DNA from: Novosphingobium sp. SCN 66-18
GTDB taxonomy: Bacteria > Pseudomonadota > Alphaproteobacteria > Sphingomonadales > Sphingomonadaceae
Assembly (NCBI GenBank): GCA_001725355.1
Contig: MEGD01000023.1
Span: 1-48,320 of the forward strand
Length of the DNA stretch: 48,320 bases
Reading direction: 5' to 3'
The translations under genes were made by a program, and so were the position numbers. Shown here piece by piece: positions 14,476-22,855 of the stretch. How positions within the stretch are numbered: the stretch's first letter is position 1; each line of letters starts with the position of its first letter. The notes beneath the pieces were generated by a model that saw only the letters and a list, made by a program, of their open reading frames with translations, searched no databases and was not told the DNA's origin.

Positions 14476-16683
14476 ATGGCAACGCTACTTCTGACCGCCG
14501 CCGGCACCGCGATCGGCGGACCGCTGGGCGGCGCGATCGGTGCCCTCGCCGGACGGCAAATCGACGCGGCGATCATCGGCGCCCGCAGAGTCGAAGGCCC
14601 GCGCCTGAAGGACCTTGCCGTCCAGACGTCGAGCTATGGCTCGCCGCTGCCACTGCACTTCGGCACGATGCGCGCCGCCGGCAGCGTGATCTGGGCGACC
14701 GACCTGCAGGAACACGCGACACGCGAAGGCGGCAAGGGACGCCCCACGGTGACCCGCTACAGCTATACCGCATCGTTCGCGGTGGCGCTGGCCAGCCGCC
14801 CGATCACCGGGATCGGCCGGATATGGGCGGACGGCAACCTGCTGCGCGGCGCGGCGGGTGATCTCAAGGTGGGCGGGACCATGCGCGTCCACACGGGGCA
14901 CGGCGACCAGCCGGTCGACCCGCTGATCGCGCAGGCCGAGGGAATCGACCGTTGCCCGGCGTTCCGCAACACCGCCTACGTGGTGTTCGAGGACCTGGAA
15001 CTGGCCGACTTCGGTAACCGCATTCCATCGCTCACGTTCGAGGTCATCGCCGACAGCGATGGCTGCACTATGACGCGGATCATCACCGCGCTGCTGCCCG
15101 AGACTCTGAACGCCGCCATGGGCACGACATTGTCCGGCTTCAGCGTGGATCAGGGAACGTGCGTAGACATCCTGGCCACGCTGTCCGACGCGATCCCCCT
15201 CGCCTGCGTGGCGCATGACGGCATGCTGGACATCCGGCTGGCCGAAGCGATCGAGGATACGCCCGCCCCGCTGCTTCCCGAACCGGCGGCGACGGGCGAT
15301 GGCAGCCCCGACGATACCAATGGCGACGGGTGGACGCATCGCCGCGAACCGCTGCCGTCGGTGCGCCAGTGCGGCGTGCGCTATTACGACCCCGCGCGCG
15401 ATTACCAGCCAGGCCTGCAACGCGGCATCGGGCGCAGCGAGGCGGGCACGCTGGCGGTGATCGAACTGCCCGCGGCGATCGATGCCGCACAGGCCCGATC
15501 GCTGGCGGAAGCGGCCAGCCAGCGGGTAAGCCGCCCGCGCGACACCATGCGCTATCGCGTGAACGAAATCGGCCCCGCGACCTCCCCCGGCGCGATCGTG
15601 CGCGTGCCGGTTGCAACCGGCCTGTGGCGGATCGAGCAGTGGGAATGGCAGCAGGACGGGGTGATGCTGGATCTTGTCGCGCTGCGCATGGGCGCCGGAA
15701 CAGGCAGCGGGGCTACGGCCACCGATCCGGGGCGCAGCCTCGGCGCGATCGACTTGCCAGCCGCGCCCACGCGGCTGGTGGCGTTCGAACTGCCCTGGGA
15801 CGGCATCGGGGATGGCAATACGCCAGCGCTGTTCGCCGGGGTGTCCAGCACGACTGCCGGCTGGCGCGGCGCGGCGTTGTTCGCAACCACGGCAACCGGA
15901 AACGCCATGCGCCCGCTGGGCAGCAGCGGCCGGCAGCGCGCCATCGTCGGACGGTGCGAGTCGGCCTTGCCCCCGGCCTCGCCGCTGCTGGTGGACCGGC
16001 GCTCGACCGTGGATGTCCGCCTGGCCGCCGCCGATCTTGCCCTGGCCGACGCAACGCTGGCAGGTCTGCTGGACGGTGCCAACCGCGCGCTGATCGGCGC
16101 CGAAATCGTGCAGTTCATGCACGCGGAGGCGCTGGGTGGAGCATTGTGGCGCCTATCGGGCCTGCTGCGCGGGCGCGGCGGCAGCGAATGGGCGATCGGC
16201 ACGCACGCGGCCGGGGATGACTTTGTCCTGCTCGACGACCGCATCATCACGCTTGACCCGAGGATCGTCGGCGACGCCGCCAGCGCAAGCGTCGCAGCCA
16301 TCGGATCAGGCGACGAGGCGGCCGTCAGCACGCCGATCGCGGGTGCCGGAACGACCTGCCGCCCGCTTGCGCCGGTTCACGGCGTGGTGCGGCAAAGCGG
16401 AACGGGCGGCCTCACCCTGACATGGGTGAGGCGTGCGCGCGGCGCATGGGGGTGGCGCGACGCAGTCGACGTACCGCTGAACGAGGACGAGGAACGCTGG
16501 ACGATAGGCTACGGCGATGCGACGACACCGGCGGTGCGGTGGGAAACGGGTGTCGCCATGCTGGACCTCTCGTCCGCGCAAGCCGAGTCGCTCCTCGCGA
16601 CGGACGCGCCGCGCCAATTCCATATCCGCCAGAGCGGGCGCGCCTCGCTCTCCCGGCCGCTCACCATTTTCCTGCCGGACTGA
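14476..16683 (+). CDS. GTA tail tip/receptor-binding protein (gp15, compact form)
   Basis: This 735-residue protein is the counterpart of the Rhodobacter 'megatron'. It opens with a small hydrophobic Gly/Ala segment (TAIGGPLGGAIGALAGRQID), then the conserved RLKDLAVQTSSYGSPLPLHFGTMRAAGSVIWATDL and YSYTASFAVALASRPITGIGRIWADGNLL of phage tail-tip proteins. The middle (MTRIITALL, FSVDQGTCVDILATLSDAI, REPLPSVRQCGVRYYDPARDYQPGLQ) is the Phage-tail_3-like part. The C-terminal third (LLVDRRSTVDVRLA, ALWRLSGLLRGRGGSEWAIGTHAAGDDF) is beta-rich. The Rhodobacter protein is much longer and has a TIM-barrel insert that I cannot see here. It most likely carries the host contact and the ejection channel. 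Confidence 0.9.
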   Translation: MATLLLTAAGTAIGGPLGGAIGALAGRQIDAAIIGARRVEGPRLKDLAVQTSSYGSPLPLHFGTMRAAGSVIWATDLQEHATREGGKGRPTVTRYSYTASFAVALASRPITGIGRIWADGNLLRGAAGDLKVGGTMRVHTGHGDQPVDPLIAQAEGIDRCPAFRNTAYVVFEDLELADFGNRIPSLTFEVIADSDGCTMTRIITALLPETLNAAMGTTLSGFSVDQGTCVDILATLSDAIPLACVAHDGMLDIRLAEAIEDTPAPLLPEPAATGDGSPDDTNGDGWTHRREPLPSVRQCGVRYYDPARDYQPGLQRGIGRSEAGTLAVIELPAAIDAAQARSLAEAASQRVSRPRDTMRYRVNEIGPATSPGAIVRVPVATGLWRIEQWEWQQDGVMLDLVALRMGAGTGSGATATDPGRSLGAIDLPAAPTRLVAFELPWDGIGDGNTPALFAGVSSTTAGWRGAALFATTATGNAMRPLGSSGRQRAIVGRCESALPPASPLLVDRRSTVDVRLAAADLALADATLAGLLDGANRALIGAEIVQFMHAEALGGALWRLSGLLRGRGGSEWAIGTHAAGDDFVLLDDRIITLDPRIVGDAASASVAAIGSGDEAAVSTPIAGAGTTCRPLAPVHGVVRQSGTGGLTLTWVRRARGAWGWRDAVDVPLNEDEERWTIGYGDATTPAVRWETGVAMLDLSSAQAESLLATDAPRQFHIRQSGRASLSRPLTIFLPD

Positions 16684-16715
16684 AACGCCCTTTCCTTTAC
16701 GATCGGAGCACGACC

Positions 16716-17168
16716 ATGACCGACCCGACAAATTTCGCGTCCATAACGGCTCGATTTAACCTGCCGTTGCTCCATGCGGGGCAGGCGCAGAAGGAAGTGA
16801 CGGTCAACGAAAGCCTGCTCTTGCTGGACGCCCTGGCGCACACGGCGGTGGAGGGAGAAACCGCGACGCCGCCGGAAACGCCGGAAAACGGGCAGGTTTG
16901 GCTCGTGGCGACGGACGCAACGGACGCTTTCAGCGGGCATGACCGCAGTCTTGCGATCTGGAGCGAAGGCGGCTGGCGTTTTCTTCCTCCGCGCGAAGGC
17001 ATGCGGGTGTTCGATCGCGAACAGCGATGCTTCCGCCTGTTTGCGGACATCTGGAGCGGTTTCGAGGCACCGGCGCTGCCCACGGGCGGCAGCACGATCG
17101 ACGTGGAAGCGCGCGCGTTCATCGCCGATCTGGTTCAAAGTTTGCGCGATTGCGGTTTGCTCCGTTGA
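16716..17168 (+). CDS. DUF2793 protein closing the GTA operon
   Basis: This 150-residue protein has the DUF2793 signature: ITARFNLPLLHAGQAQKEVTVNESLLLLDALAH, then QVWLVATDATDAFSGHDRSLAIWSEGGWRFLPPREGMRVFDREQ. The family sits at the ends of phage and GTA tail modules and may be a fibre or tip accessory that decorates gp15; this role is inferred. It follows gp15 by 32 bases with a CGGAG site. The end of the GTA region is set here because the next gene is an unrelated OmpA. Confidence 0.87.
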   Translation: MTDPTNFASITARFNLPLLHAGQAQKEVTVNESLLLLDALAHTAVEGETATPPETPENGQVWLVATDATDAFSGHDRSLAIWSEGGWRFLPPREGMRVFDREQRCFRLFADIWSGFEAPALPTGGSTIDVEARAFIADLVQSLRDCGLLR

Positions 17169-17315
17169 AATCGCGGGAACAAACGCCCGCTTTAATCATT
17201 TCGGCGGAACATGAGGGTATTTCTGCCGCGGTTTACGAAGAGGCACAGCGCAACAGCGTTGTATTTTCGCAACACCTGGCAAGCGTGCCCGCTTGCATGA
17301 GCACTTGAGAACCGG

Positions 17316-17345
17316 TAGACAACCGCCACGACGTGGCAAGATTAT
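17316..17345 (+). promoter_or_regulatory. Candidate promoter of the OmpA-family gene
   Basis: TAGACA at 17316-17321 is followed, 18 bases on, by GATTAT at 17340-17345, just upstream of the AAGGGG ribosome site and the ATG at 17366. It matches consensus only in part. A separate promoter is expected because the 197-base gap after the GTA operon isolates this gene. Confidence 0.3.
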
Positions 17346-17365
17346 CGCTAAAAGGGGAATCAATA

Positions 17366-18460
17366 ATGCGGAAACTGGTCCTAGGCCTGGCCATGGCGTC
17401 GAGCGCCCTGGCTACGCCAGCTCTCGCCCGGGATAAGTCCTGGTACGTCGAGGGTGACGCGGGTGCCATGATTGTGGAAGACATCTACAATTTCACCGGC
17501 AAGAACAACGACGGCACGCTGGACACCAAGGCCGGCTACGACTTCGGCGGCATCGTCGGCTACGACTTCGGTCCGTTCCGCCTCGAAGCCGAAGCCAGCT
17601 ATCGTCGCGCCGAGGAAAAGGGCTATCGCAGCTCGACCCAGAACTACAACGACGCCCAGCTGGGTGGCGGCGCCAGCGCGCTGAGCTTCATGGCCAACGG
17701 CCTGCTCGACTTCGGTCCCGATGACGGCCTGCAGGGCTTCGTTGGCGGCGGTGTCGGCGTTGGCCGCGTCAAGAACGCGGTGATCACGCCCGTGACCGGC
17801 CCGACCTCGGTCAACGTTGTCGATTCGGACACCGGCTTCGCCTGGCAGGCTCTCGCGGGTATCCGCGCGCCGATCAGCAAGCACGTCGACGTGGGTCTGA
17901 AGTATCGCTTCTACAACCAGGACCACAACGATCTGGTGAACAACGCTGGCGCCAACGTGCGCACGCGCTTCCGTTCGCACTCGCTGATGGCGACGCTGGC
18001 CTACAACTTCGGTGGCGCAGAACCGGTTGCTCCGCCGCCGCCCCCGCCGCCGCCGCCGCCCCCGCCGCCGCCTCCCCCGCCGCCTCCGCCGCCTCCGCCG
18101 GTGGCCGTGTGCAACAAGGGTCCGTACATCGTGTTCTTCGACTGGGATAAGTCGGACATCACGCCGGAAGCAGCGACCATCCTGGACAACGCGATCACCG
18201 CGTATGGCAACTGCAACAGCGTGCCGATCATGCTGGCCGGTTACACCGACCGTTCGGGCACGCCGAAGTACAACCTCGGCCTCTCGGCTCGTCGTAACAC
18301 CTCGGTCCGTGCGTACCTCACCTCGCACGGTATCCCGGATGGTTCGATCACCAGCCAGGCCTTCGGTGAAGCCAACCCGCGCGTTCCGACCGCGGACGGC
18401 GTCCGTGAACTCCAGAACCGTCGCGTGGAAATCACCTACGGTCCGGGTTCGGGCATGTAA
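17366..18460 (+). CDS. OmpA-family outer membrane protein with polyproline linker
   Basis: This 364-residue protein starts with a Sec signal peptide (MRKLVLGLAMASSALATPALA, cut after ALA). An eight-stranded OmpA-like barrel follows (WYVEGDAGAM, YDFGGIVGYDFGPFRLEAEASYRR, DVGLKYRFYN, SHSLMATLAYNFGG). Then comes an uninterrupted run of 23 prolines (codons at 18032-18100) and a C-terminal OmpA/MotB peptidoglycan-binding domain (YIVFFDWDKSDITPEA, MLAGYTDRSGTPKYNLGLSARR, LQNRRVEITYG). It ties the outer membrane to the murein. The proline run is a codon-level repeat of CCG/CCC/CCT, likely variable in length between strains. Confidence 0.95.
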   Translation: MRKLVLGLAMASSALATPALARDKSWYVEGDAGAMIVEDIYNFTGKNNDGTLDTKAGYDFGGIVGYDFGPFRLEAEASYRRAEEKGYRSSTQNYNDAQLGGGASALSFMANGLLDFGPDDGLQGFVGGGVGVGRVKNAVITPVTGPTSVNVVDSDTGFAWQALAGIRAPISKHVDVGLKYRFYNQDHNDLVNNAGANVRTRFRSHSLMATLAYNFGGAEPVAPPPPPPPPPPPPPPPPPPPPPPPVAVCNKGPYIVFFDWDKSDITPEAATILDNAITAYGNCNSVPIMLAGYTDRSGTPKYNLGLSARRNTSVRAYLTSHGIPDGSITSQAFGEANPRVPTADGVRELQNRRVEITYGPGSGM

Positions 18461-18488
18461 TTTCAGGCTTTTTGCCGAAATCGAACGA

Positions 18489-18515
18489 GGGGTCGGAGCA
18501 ATCCGGCCCCTTTTT
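18489..18515 (+). terminator. Rho-independent terminator after the OmpA-family gene
   Basis: GGGGTCGGA (18489-18497), a GCAA loop and TCCGGCCCC (18502-18510) form a nine-pair stem with one G-T pair, followed by five T (18511-18515). This is a textbook terminator 28 bases past the stop codon. Confidence 0.9.
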
Positions 18516-18554
18516 CGTTATGGCTGACAAGGCACCATGCCGAGGAGGCCAGAG

Positions 18555-19103
18555 ATGATCCGCTTGACTCGTTCCCTTACGCCGCTGTCATTGACCGCCG
18601 TTTCGCTGATAGCGCTGACCGCCTGCGCCACGACCGGACAGGCGGCTACATCCACGGTTCTTGCAACCGCGTCGCTGGCGACCGCGGACGGTCATTCAGC
18701 GGGGCGTGCGGAACTGGTGACCAGCGGCGATCATATCCGGTTGCATCTGACCGCATCGGGCCTACCGGCCGGCGCGCATGGCGCCCACCTGCATACGACA
18801 GGGCGTTGCGAAGCCCCCGGCTTCACGACCGCTGGCGGTCATCTCAATCCGGCCGGGCATCAGCACGGAACCGAGAACCCCGCCGGCCCCCATCTCGGCG
18901 ATCTTCCCAACCTGATCGTGAAGGACGACGGCACCGGCGAACTGACCGTGCCGGTCAGCGTGGCGCGCGCCGATTTCGATGCCCGCGTGTTCGACACGGA
19001 CGGCACCGCCATCGTCATCCACGCGGGGCCGGACGACTACAAGACCGATCCCAGTGGCAACAGCGGCGGCCGCATCGCCTGCGGCGTGTTCGCACGCCCG
19101 TAA
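18555..19103 (+). CDS. sodC: Cu/Zn superoxide dismutase, lipoprotein form
   Basis: This 182-residue protein has a lipoprotein signal: MIRLTRSLTPLSLTAVSLIALTAC, with lipobox L-T-A-C. It is probably anchored to the envelope, where it disproportionates superoxide. Metal-ligand histidines are in GAHGAHLHTTGRC, LNPAGHQHG and GPHLGDLPN, with the late copper histidine in AIVIHAGPDD. The disulfide pair is the Cys of TGRC with the Cys of GRIACGVF near the end. I chose the ATG at 18555 because of the AGGAGG site at 18543-18548. It ends ten bases before the convergent epimerase, with no clear terminator between. Confidence 0.92.
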   Translation: MIRLTRSLTPLSLTAVSLIALTACATTGQAATSTVLATASLATADGHSAGRAELVTSGDHIRLHLTASGLPAGAHGAHLHTTGRCEAPGFTTAGGHLNPAGHQHGTENPAGPHLGDLPNLIVKDDGTGELTVPVSVARADFDARVFDTDGTAIVIHAGPDDYKTDPSGNSGGRIACGVFARP

Positions 19104-19113
19104 AAGCTGTGCT

Positions 19114-20112
19114 TCAGAGGCCGTGGTACTGTTTGTACCACGCCACGAAGTTGGGCACGCCGACATCGATGCTGGTGGTGGGCTGATAGCCCAGGTCGTT
19201 CGCGATGGCGTCGATGTCGGCAAAACTCTGACGAACGTCGCCCGGCTGCATCGGCAGCAGTTCGACTTCGGCCTTGCGGCCGCATTCCGCCTCCAGAATC
19301 TCGACCACCTTCATCAGGTGTTCCGAGCGGTGGTTGCCGATGTTGTAGAGCCGGTGCGGCTTGAAGCTGCCGCCGGCCTTGGGCGCGCCGTCATCGGGCG
19401 GCGGGTTGTCCAGGCACGCCATGACGCCGGCGATGATATCGTCGATGTAGGTGAAATCGCGGTACATATCGCCGTGGTTGAACACCGGAATCGGTTCGCC
19501 GGCGAGAATCTTCCGCGTGAAGATCCACATCATCATGTCGGGCCGCCCCCACGGCCCATAGACCGTGAAGAAGCGCAACCCGGTGAGCGGCAGGCGATAG
19601 AGATGCGCGTAGGTCTCGCTCATCAGTTCGTCCGCCTTCTTGGTGGCGGCATAGAGCGACAGCGGGTGATCGACGCGGTCGTCCACCGAGAACGGCAGCT
19701 TTTCATTGCCGCCATAGACCGAGCTTGAGCTGGCATAGACCATGTGCTCGACCTGGCGATGACGGCCGATCTCCAGCATGTTGAGATGCCCGACGAGGTT
19801 CGACTGCACATAGGCGTGCGGGTTTTCGATCGAATAGCGCACCCCGGCTTGCGCGCCGAGATGGACGATCCGTTCGAACTCCAGCCCATCGAGCGCGATG
19901 GTCACCGCCGCCATGTCCGCGAAATCGGCCTTCAGGAACGTGAAGCGGTTGCCGCCCAGCTCCTTGAGCCGCGCCAGACGCGCTTCCTTGAGCCGCACGT
20001 CATAGTAATCGTTGACGCAGTCGATCCCGATGACCGTATCGCCGCGGGCAAGCAATTTCTGCGTCAGCGAAAAGCCGATGAAGCCGGCAATGCCGGTAAC
20101 CAGTACGCGCAT
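19114..20112 (-). CDS. UDP-glucuronate/UDP-uronate 4-epimerase (CapI/LspL type)
   Basis: This 332-residue short-chain dehydrogenase fold enzyme has its NAD site at TGIAGFIG (6-13), the CapI/LspL marker NDYYDVRLKEARLARL, the HLGAQAGVRYSIENPHAY block, a serine run at 128-131 and catalytic Tyr154/Lys158 (YAATK). GPWGRPDMMMW is also typical of this branch. It would invert C4 of UDP-GlcA to UDP-GalA, or possibly of the N-acetylated acid made by the upstream dehydrogenase. It lies 100 bases downstream of that dehydrogenase on the same strand. Confidence 0.88.
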   Translation of the reverse strand: MRVLVTGIAGFIGFSLTQKLLARGDTVIGIDCVNDYYDVRLKEARLARLKELGGNRFTFLKADFADMAAVTIALDGLEFERIVHLGAQAGVRYSIENPHAYVQSNLVGHLNMLEIGRHRQVEHMVYASSSSVYGGNEKLPFSVDDRVDHPLSLYAATKKADELMSETYAHLYRLPLTGLRFFTVYGPWGRPDMMMWIFTRKILAGEPIPVFNHGDMYRDFTYIDDIIAGVMACLDNPPPDDGAPKAGGSFKPHRLYNIGNHRSEHLMKVVEILEAECGRKAEVELLPMQPGDVRQSFADIDAIANDLGYQPTTSIDVGVPNFVAWYKQYHGL

Positions 20113-20212
20113 CGTGTTCTCCAGGCCCCAAGCCGGGGCCGATCCATATGTCAGTCAAAGCAGGTTGGGCACAACGCTGGCGAACGGGCAAAGTCCGCCG
20201 CGTTCCGCACGG

Positions 20213-21538
20213 TCAGAGCTTCCAGTCCGCCTTGCCGTTCAGAACGCCCTTGAGATCGGCCAGTGTGCCTCCGGGCGCAACGAGCGCCGCGATCGCATTT
20301 TCGCCCAGCGCCAGATAGGCCTGGTGCGGCACGGCGAGAAGGACAAGATCGTAAGTCCGCTCCAGCGCGTTGGCGGACAGGTCCAGCCCGTATTCGTGCC
20401 GGGCTTCGGCGGCATCGGCCATCGGATCGTGCACGGTGACCGCGTGGCCCATGCCCGCCAGCGCGTGCACGACATCGGCGACCTTCGAATTGCGCAGATC
20501 GGGCACGTTTTCCTTGAAGGTCAGCCCCAGCACCAGCACGCTGCCGGCGGCCCCGCCGCGCTTGGCGTGCAATTCGCCCGCGACCCATTGCGCCATGGTA
20601 TCGTTGACACCGCGCCCGGCCAGGATGACCTGCGGATCATGCCCCAGCGCCTCGGCCCGGTGCGAGAGATAGTACGGGTCCACGCCGATGCAGTGGCCGC
20701 CGACCAGCCCGGGCGTGAACGGCAGAAAATTCCACTTGGTGCGCGCTGCCTCGAGCACGTCCCACACGGAAATATCCATTTTCGAGAAGATTTGCGCGAT
20801 CTCGTTCATGAACGCGATGTTGATGTCGCGCTGGGCGTTCTCGATCACCTTGGCCGCTTCGGCCGCCTTGATCGAGGCGGCGCGGAACACGCCGCCGCTG
20901 GTGATCGCGCCATAGAGATCGGCAACCCGGTCGAGCACCTCGGGCGTCTGCCCCGATACCACCTTGGTGATCCGGTCGATGGTGTGTTCGCGATCGCCCG
21001 GATTGATCCGCTCGGGGCTGTAGCCGAGGAAGAAATCCCGGCCGCAGACCAGCCCAGACGCCTCTTCCAGCAAAGGCCCGCAAATCTCTTCCGTCACCCC
21101 CGGATAGACCGTGCTTTCGAACACCACCACCGGCGCGCGCCCTTCCTGCACAGCGGCCGGGAGCATGGCCCCGACCGTGCGCGAGGCGGCTTCCACAAGA
21201 CGCAGGTCCGGGCGATTCGCGGCATCGATGGGGGTGGGCACGGTCACGATATAGAAATCACTGGGCGGGCAGACTTGCGCATCGCTGGTCACCCCGAGAC
21301 CCGAAAGCGAAAGCTGCCCAGGCTCGATCTCGCCGGTGCGGTCATGCCCTTCGGAAAGTTCGGCGATCCGGCGGCGATCGATGTCGAGGCCGGTGACGAA
21401 GAACTGCCGCGCCAGCGCCACAGCCAGCGGCAGCCCGACATAGCCCAGGCCGACCACGGTCACCCTTGTCGCCGCAGTGACGGAACCAGTGGCCCCGGGC
21501 TGTGGCGTGGCGGCAATCGGAGGGTACATGGCAGTCAC
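20213..21538 (-). CDS. UDP-sugar 6-dehydrogenase (TviB/WbpO type)
   Basis: About 441 residues. It oxidises C6 of a UDP-hexose or UDP-N-acetylhexosamine to the uronic acid with two NAD. The dinucleotide site is VTVVGLGYVGLPLAVALAR. The family blocks are IVTVPTPID, VFESTVYPGVTEEICGPLLEE, FFLGYSPERINPGDREHT and the catalytic cysteine in TPGLVGGHCIGVDPYYLSHRAE. The SPERINPGDREH signature points to the TviB/WbpO (N-acetylhexosamine) branch over UDP-Glc dehydrogenase. Start: the GTG at 21538 has an AAGGAAAGG site seven bases upstream; an ATG at 21529 and a TTG at 21544 are alternatives. Confidence 0.88.
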   Translation of the reverse strand: MTAMYPPIAATPQPGATGSVTAATRVTVVGLGYVGLPLAVALARQFFVTGLDIDRRRIAELSEGHDRTGEIEPGQLSLSGLGVTSDAQVCPPSDFYIVTVPTPIDAANRPDLRLVEAASRTVGAMLPAAVQEGRAPVVVFESTVYPGVTEEICGPLLEEASGLVCGRDFFLGYSPERINPGDREHTIDRITKVVSGQTPEVLDRVADLYGAITSGGVFRAASIKAAEAAKVIENAQRDINIAFMNEIAQIFSKMDISVWDVLEAARTKWNFLPFTPGLVGGHCIGVDPYYLSHRAEALGHDPQVILAGRGVNDTMAQWVAGELHAKRGGAAGSVLVLGLTFKENVPDLRNSKVADVVHALAGMGHAVTVHDPMADAAEARHEYGLDLSANALERTYDLVLLAVPHQAYLALGENAIAALVAPGGTLADLKGVLNGKADWKL

Positions 21539-21595
21539 AGGCAAGCCTTTCCTTCATGCGGCGCGCACGCCGCTGCAGGCCCGCTTTAGGCCAAG

Positions 21596-21718
21596 GCTCT
21601 TATTTCGTCGTTAATGGCCCGGCGCGATTTGCCGGCGGATCGGCGCCAATTCATACCACATGACGGTTGCCGCACCGCCAGCCCCATAACACGGGTTTAA
21701 CGAGTGGGTGATAAGAGC
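21596..21718. promoter_or_regulatory. Mirror-symmetric elements in the divergent polysaccharide promoter region
   Basis: GCTCTTAT (21596-21603) pairs with ATAAGAGC (21711-21718), and inside it TCGTTAA (21608-21614) pairs with TTAACGA (21697-21703). The two half-sites thus face each other across about 80 bases, in the gap between the leftward dehydrogenase and the rightward wecB. This looks like a pair of matched regulator sites serving both operons; the binding protein is unknown. Confidence 0.45.
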
Positions 21719-21724
21719 GCATCG

Positions 21725-22855
21725 ATGACCAAGACCGTCCTTCTCGTATTCGGCACCCGCCCCGAAGCCATCAAGGTGTTCCCCGTGATCCACGCCCTGC
21801 GCGCGGACCCGCGCTTTCGCGTGGTTACCTGCGTTTCGGCGCAGCACCGGGGAATGCTGGACCAGGTGCTGGAGATCGCCGGGATCGTGCCCGATCACGA
21901 TCTGGACCTGATGCGCCCGGACCAGACGCTCGACGGGCTGACCGCCGCGCTGCTGACCGGGCTTGGCCGGGTGATGGACGTCGAACAGCCGGACTGGGTG
22001 GTGGTTCAGGGCGATACCGCCACGGCCATGGCCGGGGCGCTGGCGGCCTATTACCGCAAGCTGCCGGTGGCGCACATCGAAGCCGGATTGCGCAGCCACA
22101 ACATCTACCATCCCTGGCCGGAAGAGGTGAACCGCAAGATCATCGGTTCGATCGCGGCGCTCCATTTCGCCCCGACTGAGACTTCGGCGGCGGCGCTCCA
22201 TGCCGAGAACGTCCCTGCTAGGACGGTCCATGTGACCGGCAACACCGTGATCGACGCGCTGCAATGGATCACCGCGCGGATCGCCGCCGAACCGGCGCTG
22301 GCGGCGGGCCTCGGCGAACTGGAAGCGCGCTTTGCCGGCAAGCGGATCATCGGCGTGACCAGCCACCGGCGCGAAAACTTCGGTGGCGGACTGGAAAACA
22401 TCGCCGAAGCGATCCGCCGCATCGCCGCGCGCGAAGACGTGGCACTGATCTTCCCCGTCCATCCCAACCCCAATGTGCGCAAGGTGATGGACGCGGCGCT
22501 GGCCGGCCTGGCCAACGTGGCGATGATCGAACCGCTCGACTACCCGCACTTCGCGCGCCTGCTGGCCATCAGCGAGATCATGTTGACCGACAGCGGCGGC
22601 GTGCAGGAGGAAGCGCCCGCGCTGGGCAAGCCGGTGCTGGTCATGCGCGAGACCACCGAGCGGCCCGAAGGCGTGGCCGCCGGCACGGCCAAGCTGGTTG
22701 GAACCGATGCGGACCGTATCGTTTCCGAAATCTTCACCCTGCTCGACGATAAGGCTGCCTATTCGGCCATGGCGCGCGCCCACAACCCTTTCGGGGATGG
22801 GCAGACATCGCGCCGCATCGTGGAGCTTTTGGGACATGTCGAACCAGCCCGGTAA
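21725..22855 (+). CDS. wecB: UDP-N-acetylglucosamine 2-epimerase
   Basis: This 376-residue non-hydrolysing epimerase converts UDP-GlcNAc to UDP-ManNAc. Characteristic blocks are LVFGTRPEAIKVFPVIHAL, VVQGDTATAMAGALAAYY, VAHIEAGLRSHNIYHPWPEEVNRK, ITSHRREN-like (GVTSHRRENFGGGLENIAEA), FPVHPNPNVRK and LTDSGGVQEEAPALGKPVLVMRETTERPEG. The GT-B fold and length match WecB/MnaA. The start ATG at 21725 replaces the longer frame reading from 21704, since the family begins at the first strand (TKTVLLVFGTRPE). It overlaps wecC by 20 bases. Confidence 0.95.
   Translation: MTKTVLLVFGTRPEAIKVFPVIHALRADPRFRVVTCVSAQHRGMLDQVLEIAGIVPDHDLDLMRPDQTLDGLTAALLTGLGRVMDVEQPDWVVVQGDTATAMAGALAAYYRKLPVAHIEAGLRSHNIYHPWPEEVNRKIIGSIAALHFAPTETSAAALHAENVPARTVHVTGNTVIDALQWITARIAAEPALAAGLGELEARFAGKRIIGVTSHRRENFGGGLENIAEAIRRIAAREDVALIFPVHPNPNVRKVMDAALAGLANVAMIEPLDYPHFARLLAISEIMLTDSGGVQEEAPALGKPVLVMRETTERPEGVAAGTAKLVGTDADRIVSEIFTLLDDKAAYSAMARAHNPFGDGQTSRRIVELLGHVEPAR

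Noticed and set aside
3066-17168. The phage-like cluster as a prophage
   Set aside because: No integrase, repressor, replication or lysis genes, no attachment-site repeats at the ends, and gene order that matches GTA clusters.
17381-18328. Leftward glycine/arginine-rich frame opposite the OmpA gene
   Set aside because: Created by the complement of the proline repeat and high GC; the OmpA reading has signal peptide and both domains.
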